NCBI RefSeq assembly: GCF_013364155.1
Contig: NZ_CP054916.1
Location: 3,902,501 to 3,966,500, forward strand
Direction: 5' to 3'
DNA: 64,000 nt
Origin: Streptomyces sp. NA02950
GTDB taxonomy: Bacteria > Actinomycetota > Actinomycetes > Streptomycetales > Streptomycetaceae
In this document: in pieces, positions 60,502 to 64,000 of the stretch
Numbering within the stretch: position 1 is the stretch's first letter
How the letters are laid out: each line of letters begins with the position of its first letter
Notes under the pieces: generated by a model
What the model was told of the DNA's origin: nothing
The model's database searches: none
The model's input: only the letters and a program-made list of their open reading frames with translations
Position numbers and translations under genes: made by a program

Positions 60502-62613
60502 ATGAAGATTTCTTTTCTGCTGCACAACGCCTATGGGATCGGCGGCACCATCCGGTCGACCTTCAATGTGGCCGGGGCCCTCGCGGCACGGCACACCGTG
60601 GAGATCGTCTCCGTGATCCGCACCATCGACACCCCGCAGCTCCCCCTCCACCCCGCCGTCCGGCTCAGACCGCTGATCGACCAACGCCCGGACGCCGAGG
60701 GCGGGTCGACCGACCTCGGACATCCGCTGCTGGAGCGGCCCAGCGCCCATGTCCCCGCCGCGGAGGCCAAGGGCACGGTCAACTTCAACGCCCTCACCGA
60801 CGAGCGCATCGCCGACCATCTCGACCGCACCGACGCGGATGTGGTCATCGCCACCCGTCCCGGCCTCGTCATCTGTCTCGCGGCCCTGGGCCGGAAGGGC
60901 CGCTATCTGCGCATCGGCCAGGAGCACCGGCTCTACGGCACCCACCGGGCCGGGATCCGCGCCGCCTGCGACGCCGCGATCCCCCTCCTCGACGCGCACA
61001 CCGCCGTCTCCGAGGCCGACGCGGCCACCCACCGCGCCCGGCTGCCCGGGATCCCCACCCGGCTGACCGCCCTGCCCAACGCGGTGCCCGCCACCGGGGT
61101 CGAACCCTCCGACGGCCGGGCCAGACTGGTCGTGGCCGCCGGGCGGCTGATCCCCGTCAAGCGGTACGACCTGCTGGTCGGCGCATGGGCGACGGTCGCC
61201 GCCGAACACCCCGACTGGCGCCTGCGGATCTACGGCCGCGGCCCGCAACAACCCGCGCTGCGCCGCCAGATCGACGGCCTCGGCCTGGCCGGGCGGATCA
61301 CCCTCATGGGCGCCCACTCCCCCATCGAGACCGAATGGGCCAAAGGCGCGATCGCCGCCGTCACCTCCCGCGAGGAGTCCTTCGGCATGACGATCGTGGA
61401 GGCCATGCACTGCGGAGTGCCCGTCGTCGCCACCGACTGCCCGCACGGACCGGGCGAGATCATCACCGACGGCCGGGACGGCCTGCTCGTCCCGCCCGGG
61501 GACACCGACGGCATCGCCAAGGGGCTGCTCACCCTGATCGAGGACGACGCGCTGCGCCGCACCATGGCCGCCGCCGCGCGCGAGTCCGCCCGGCGTTACG
61601 CACCGGAGCGGGTGGCGGCCGCGTACGAGGAGCTGTTCACCGAACTCCGGGCGGCACGCGGCACACCGTCCCCCGCGGCCGCCGCCACCCGGCACACCAC
61701 CGGCACCTTCCTGCCGGGAGTCTTGGGACAGAGAGCGGCGCACCACGCGACCGGTACCCCGCTCACCGCGCTCAAGGGCGCGGTCAGAGCGCTGATCCGC
61801 AGACCCCTGCGCCCCGTCGCGAGCTGCCGGGTCACCCCCGACGGCCGGCTGTCGCTCCTCGTCGAGCCCGACGGCGTCCACGGCAGCGGTCTCACGCTCA
61901 CCCTCACGCGCCGCCACGCCGACGGCGACGGCGAGCCGGTCCGGGTGCCGCTGCTCCCGCCGGCCGCGCCCGCCGCCCCGTGGACGGCCACCCTCGACCG
62001 CGGCGCCCTGGACCTCGCCGAGGGCCGCTGGGACCTGCACGTCGTGCGCCCCTCCGACGGCGCCCGCCGCCGCGTCGTCTGCCGGTACGCCGAAGGGCGC
62101 GGACTGCTCGGCCTGGAGCCGCTGCCCGGCTCCCCGTTCTGCTGGTGGATCCCCTACCTCACCGTCGACGGCTATCTCGCGCTGCGCACCTGGCGCCGCC
62201 CGTGTCACGCCGAGGCCCGGGAGATCCACGCCGGGGCCGACGGACTGACCGTCGAAGGCACCCTGCACGGTGTGCTCTTCGGCCCCGGCACCTCCCCGCG
62301 CGCCGTCGCCACCCCCCGCGGCGCCTGCCGCGCCGTGTACACGGAGGTCACCGTCCTGGACAGCGGACGGTTCCGCTTCACGCTGCCCTACGAACGCGTC
62401 CACGCCGCACGCGAAGGCCGCGCCGGATCCGCCGTATGGGAGCTGACGCTGCGTAAGTCCCCCGACTCCACCGTCCCGATCCGCCTCGGCCGGATCATCG
62501 GGGACATCCTCGACCGCGACCGGACCGACGTCCACCCGGTGACGCACGGGGTGCGCCCGTACCTCACGCGGGCCGGTGACCTGGTCATCGGATGCCCCAC
62601 CACGGTGAATTGA
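60502..62613 (+). CDS. GT4-family glycosyltransferase with C-terminal extension
   Basis: A 703-residue protein. Residues 1-390 are a GT-B glycosyltransferase of family GT4: N-terminal SFLLHNAYGIGGTIRST, Rossmann linker, then RLIPVKRYDLLVGA and the donor-binding E-x7-E motif in SREESFGMTIVEAMHCG. Residues about 430-700 are an extra beta-rich domain of the kind seen in teichoic-acid or capsule transferases, here not identified. Probably builds a cell-wall glycopolymer. The ATG at 60502 is 5' of the conserved MKISFLLHNA start. Confidence 0.85.
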   Translation: MKISFLLHNAYGIGGTIRSTFNVAGALAARHTVEIVSVIRTIDTPQLPLHPAVRLRPLIDQRPDAEGGSTDLGHPLLERPSAHVPAAEAKGTVNFNALTDERIADHLDRTDADVVIATRPGLVICLAALGRKGRYLRIGQEHRLYGTHRAGIRAACDAAIPLLDAHTAVSEADAATHRARLPGIPTRLTALPNAVPATGVEPSDGRARLVVAAGRLIPVKRYDLLVGAWATVAAEHPDWRLRIYGRGPQQPALRRQIDGLGLAGRITLMGAHSPIETEWAKGAIAAVTSREESFGMTIVEAMHCGVPVVATDCPHGPGEIITDGRDGLLVPPGDTDGIAKGLLTLIEDDALRRTMAAAARESARRYAPERVAAAYEELFTELRAARGTPSPAAAATRHTTGTFLPGVLGQRAAHHATGTPLTALKGAVRALIRRPLRPVASCRVTPDGRLSLLVEPDGVHGSGLTLTLTRRHADGDGEPVRVPLLPPAAPAAPWTATLDRGALDLAEGRWDLHVVRPSDGARRRVVCRYAEGRGLLGLEPLPGSPFCWWIPYLTVDGYLALRTWRRPCHAEAREIHAGADGLTVEGTLHGVLFGPGTSPRAVATPRGACRAVYTEVTVLDSGRFRFTLPYERVHAAREGRAGSAVWELTLRKSPDSTVPIRLGRIIGDILDRDRTDVHPVTHGVRPYLTRAGDLVIGCPTTVN

Positions 62614-62711
62614 GACCGCCAAGCGAACGGAGTGTGTTTGGCCCGGACGGCTCCGGTAACACTCGGTGATGACAGCCTCGAGCGAGGAAACCTCTGCGGA
62701 AGGCATGAGCG

Positions 62712-63368
62712 ATGTCAACAGTTACGCTCGTCATCCTGACGGTGGCCATGGCGGCCATGGCGGCGCTGGTGTTCGCCCCATCGGTCCGCCAGAGCAGCCG
62801 CAGCGGACTCATGAACCGGTTCGGCCCCGAGTACGACCGGGCCGTCTCCCGGCACAACGGCGATGAGAAGGCCGCACAGTGGGAGCTGAGCGAGCGGGTC
62901 CGGCACTACGGCAATCTGCCGATACAGCGCCTGTCACCGGAGGCCCGTGAGAGTTACGCGGCGCGGTGGGCGGGCCTTCAGGAGCAGTTCGTCGACGCCC
63001 CCGCCCACGCGGTGCGGGAAGCCGACCGGCTGCTCGGTGAGTTGGCCGTCGAGCGCGGTTACGCCTCGGAATCCCACGAGGAACAGGTGGACGCAATGTC
63101 CGTCCGCCATGCCTATGCCGTCGACGGCTACCGCCAACTGCATCTGATGGCCGCGCGGACGCGCGGTGGCGGGCAGGTCGAGACGGAGCGGATGCGGGAG
63201 GCGCTGGTCTCCGCCCGCCCCCTGTTCGAGGAGCTGGTCCGCGCCCAGCCCCATGACAAGGGCCTGCGCCGCCGGCGCCCCTCACAGCGGCCGATGCTGC
63301 CGCGGCAGAGCCACGGCGGACAGCGCCACGGCCGGATCCCGGGGCAGCGGCTGGGCCCCGCCCGGTGA
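62712..63368 (+). CDS. Membrane-anchored helical protein
   Basis: A 218-residue protein: N-terminal signal anchor (about residues 4-26), a mostly helical charged domain, and an Arg/Gln/Pro-rich C-terminal tail (about 180-218). No domain recognised. The N-terminal pattern (MNRFGPEYDRAVSRHNGDEKAAQWELSER) is of a widespread actinobacterial secreted-type family. Start ATG at 62712. Confidence 0.7.
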   Translation: MSTVTLVILTVAMAAMAALVFAPSVRQSSRSGLMNRFGPEYDRAVSRHNGDEKAAQWELSERVRHYGNLPIQRLSPEARESYAARWAGLQEQFVDAPAHAVREADRLLGELAVERGYASESHEEQVDAMSVRHAYAVDGYRQLHLMAARTRGGGQVETERMREALVSARPLFEELVRAQPHDKGLRRRRPSQRPMLPRQSHGGQRHGRIPGQRLGPAR

Positions 63369-63403
63369 TCACCCGTCTCGGCCGTCGGCGGCTGATCGGG
63401 CGA

Positions 63404-64000
63404 TCAGCCGCCGGTGAGCCGGACGGCCAGGGCGAGGGTGTCGTCCGGATGGAGGATGACGGTGTGCATATCCCCGGCGATCGCGCCGGGGATGTCCTCC
63501 GTAGGACGGCCCCGGTGCAGCCGCGCGGCCTCGATCAGCCGCTTCTCGCCCTCGATCGGGTTCCTCCGGCTCTCGGTGAGCCCGTCGGTGTAGAGCAGCA
63601 GGAGATCGCCCGGGGCCAGCCGCTCACTGACCAGCCGGTCGCTCCCGGGCATCGGAAAGCCGATGCCCCGCCCACGGGCCTCCAGATAACGGGCCGTTCC
63701 GTCCTCCCGCAGCAGCAGCGCGGGCGGATGGCTGCCGTTGGCCACCCGTAGCTCTCCGGTGGCCGGATGCACCCGGGCCAGCAGTACGGTGGCCATCACG
63801 CTCCGGTCGAACGGCAGCAGGATCTCATCGGTCCGCGCCACGATCGACTGGAGGTGATGGCCCTCCAGGGCCAGGGTGCGCACCGCGTGGGTGACGTTGA
63901 GCGCGCTACGGGTACTGGTCACCCCGTGTCCGAGGGCGTCCACGATGGTGATGTGGACGGTGCCGTCGGGCAGCACGAACCAGTCGTAGAGATCACCGCC
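63404..64000 (-). CDS. PP2C-family protein serine phosphatase (SpoIIE/RsbU type), partial
   Basis: The visible 198 codons are the C-terminal part of an SpoIIE-type phosphatase; the gene continues beyond the window. Metal motifs are GGDLYDW (at the right edge) and VDALGHG, with a later LLLYTDGLTESR. Such enzymes dephosphorylate anti-sigma antagonists, often with an HATPase_c or PAS/GAF sensor. What is fused upstream cannot be seen. Confidence 0.9.
   Translation of the reverse strand, partial: GGDLYDWFVLPDGTVHITIVDALGHGVTSTRSALNVTHAVRTLALEGHHLQSIVARTDEILLPFDRSVMATVLLARVHPATGELRVANGSHPPALLLREDGTARYLEARGRGIGFPMPGSDRLVSERLAPGDLLLLYTDGLTESRRNPIEGEKRLIEAARLHRGRPTEDIPGAIAGDMHTVILHPDDTLALAVRLTGG

Noticed and set aside
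60430..62718. A 762-codon minus-strand open frame opposite the glycosyltransferase
   Set aside because: Gly/Val/Ala-rich shadow without motifs, whereas the plus-strand frame has all GT4 motifs.

Overview
This window is GC-rich chromosomal DNA of a Streptomyces (or a very close relative). The evidence is the codon bias, the frequent GTG starts and ATGA/GTGA gene overlaps, and recognisable sporulation regulators (bldM, whiD) next to the guaB-shbA block and groES-groEL1. The housekeeping order (guaB3-guaB-shbA-bldM-whiD, groEL1-groES, tsaD-rimI-tsaB, tsaE-hydrolase-alr, nnr, acpS-glmS, coaA, glmM, rpsI-rplM) is the conserved core arrangement I remember from Streptomyces coelicolor, read here in reverse. 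No tRNA, rRNA or CRISPR was seen. All assignments come from reading the sequence; no database search was run.

Layout. 0-11.9 kb: an MreB-type protein, two paralogous small membrane proteins, an IS30-family element, purine genes guaB3 and guaB, ECF sigma factor ShbA, divergent bldM and whiD, a LysR regulator, a MOSC protein and an SDR. 12-14.2 kb: groEL1 and groES with a promoter carrying two HrcA (CIRCE) operators. 14.19-25.12 kb: a 10.9-kb pSAM2-type actinomycete integrative and conjugative element (AICE) between 20-bp direct repeats. It carries int, xis, a helicase-type Rep, a prim-pol, an FtsK/TraB-type transfer ATPase, a chain of small Spd-like genes and a KorSA-like GntR repressor, nearly all on the minus strand.

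25.2-44.5 kb: polysaccharide deacetylase, methyltransferase, an ATP-binding/XRE/DUF397 triad, a divergent MFS/TetR pair, arylamine N-acetyltransferase, a two-gene NB-ARC/TPR STAND system with a divergent DUF6879 pair, then the tRNA t6A genes tsaD-rimI-tsaB and tsaE, and alr. 44.5-64 kb: NAD(P)HX repair fusion, a blaB-blaA / blaL-like beta-lactamase regulon whose control region is invaded by two MITE-like elements, acpS, glmS, coaA, glmM, rpsI, rplM, an ABC-F ATPase, cell-envelope lipoproteins, a large GT4 glycosyltransferase and the end of a PP2C phosphatase that runs off the window.

Most striking points. (1) The AICE attachment core lies inside the groES promoter: the 20-bp repeat contains the -35 hexamer and most of the upstream CIRCE, and the surviving left copy keeps the promoter intact. 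(2) Two MITE-like repeats sit in the divergent blaA-blaL control region. (3) The IS30 element lies in the loop of what was a 24-bp terminator stem. (4) A perfect consensus sigma-BldN promoter precedes bldM. (5) The STAND ATPase and its partner share a short terminal motif.
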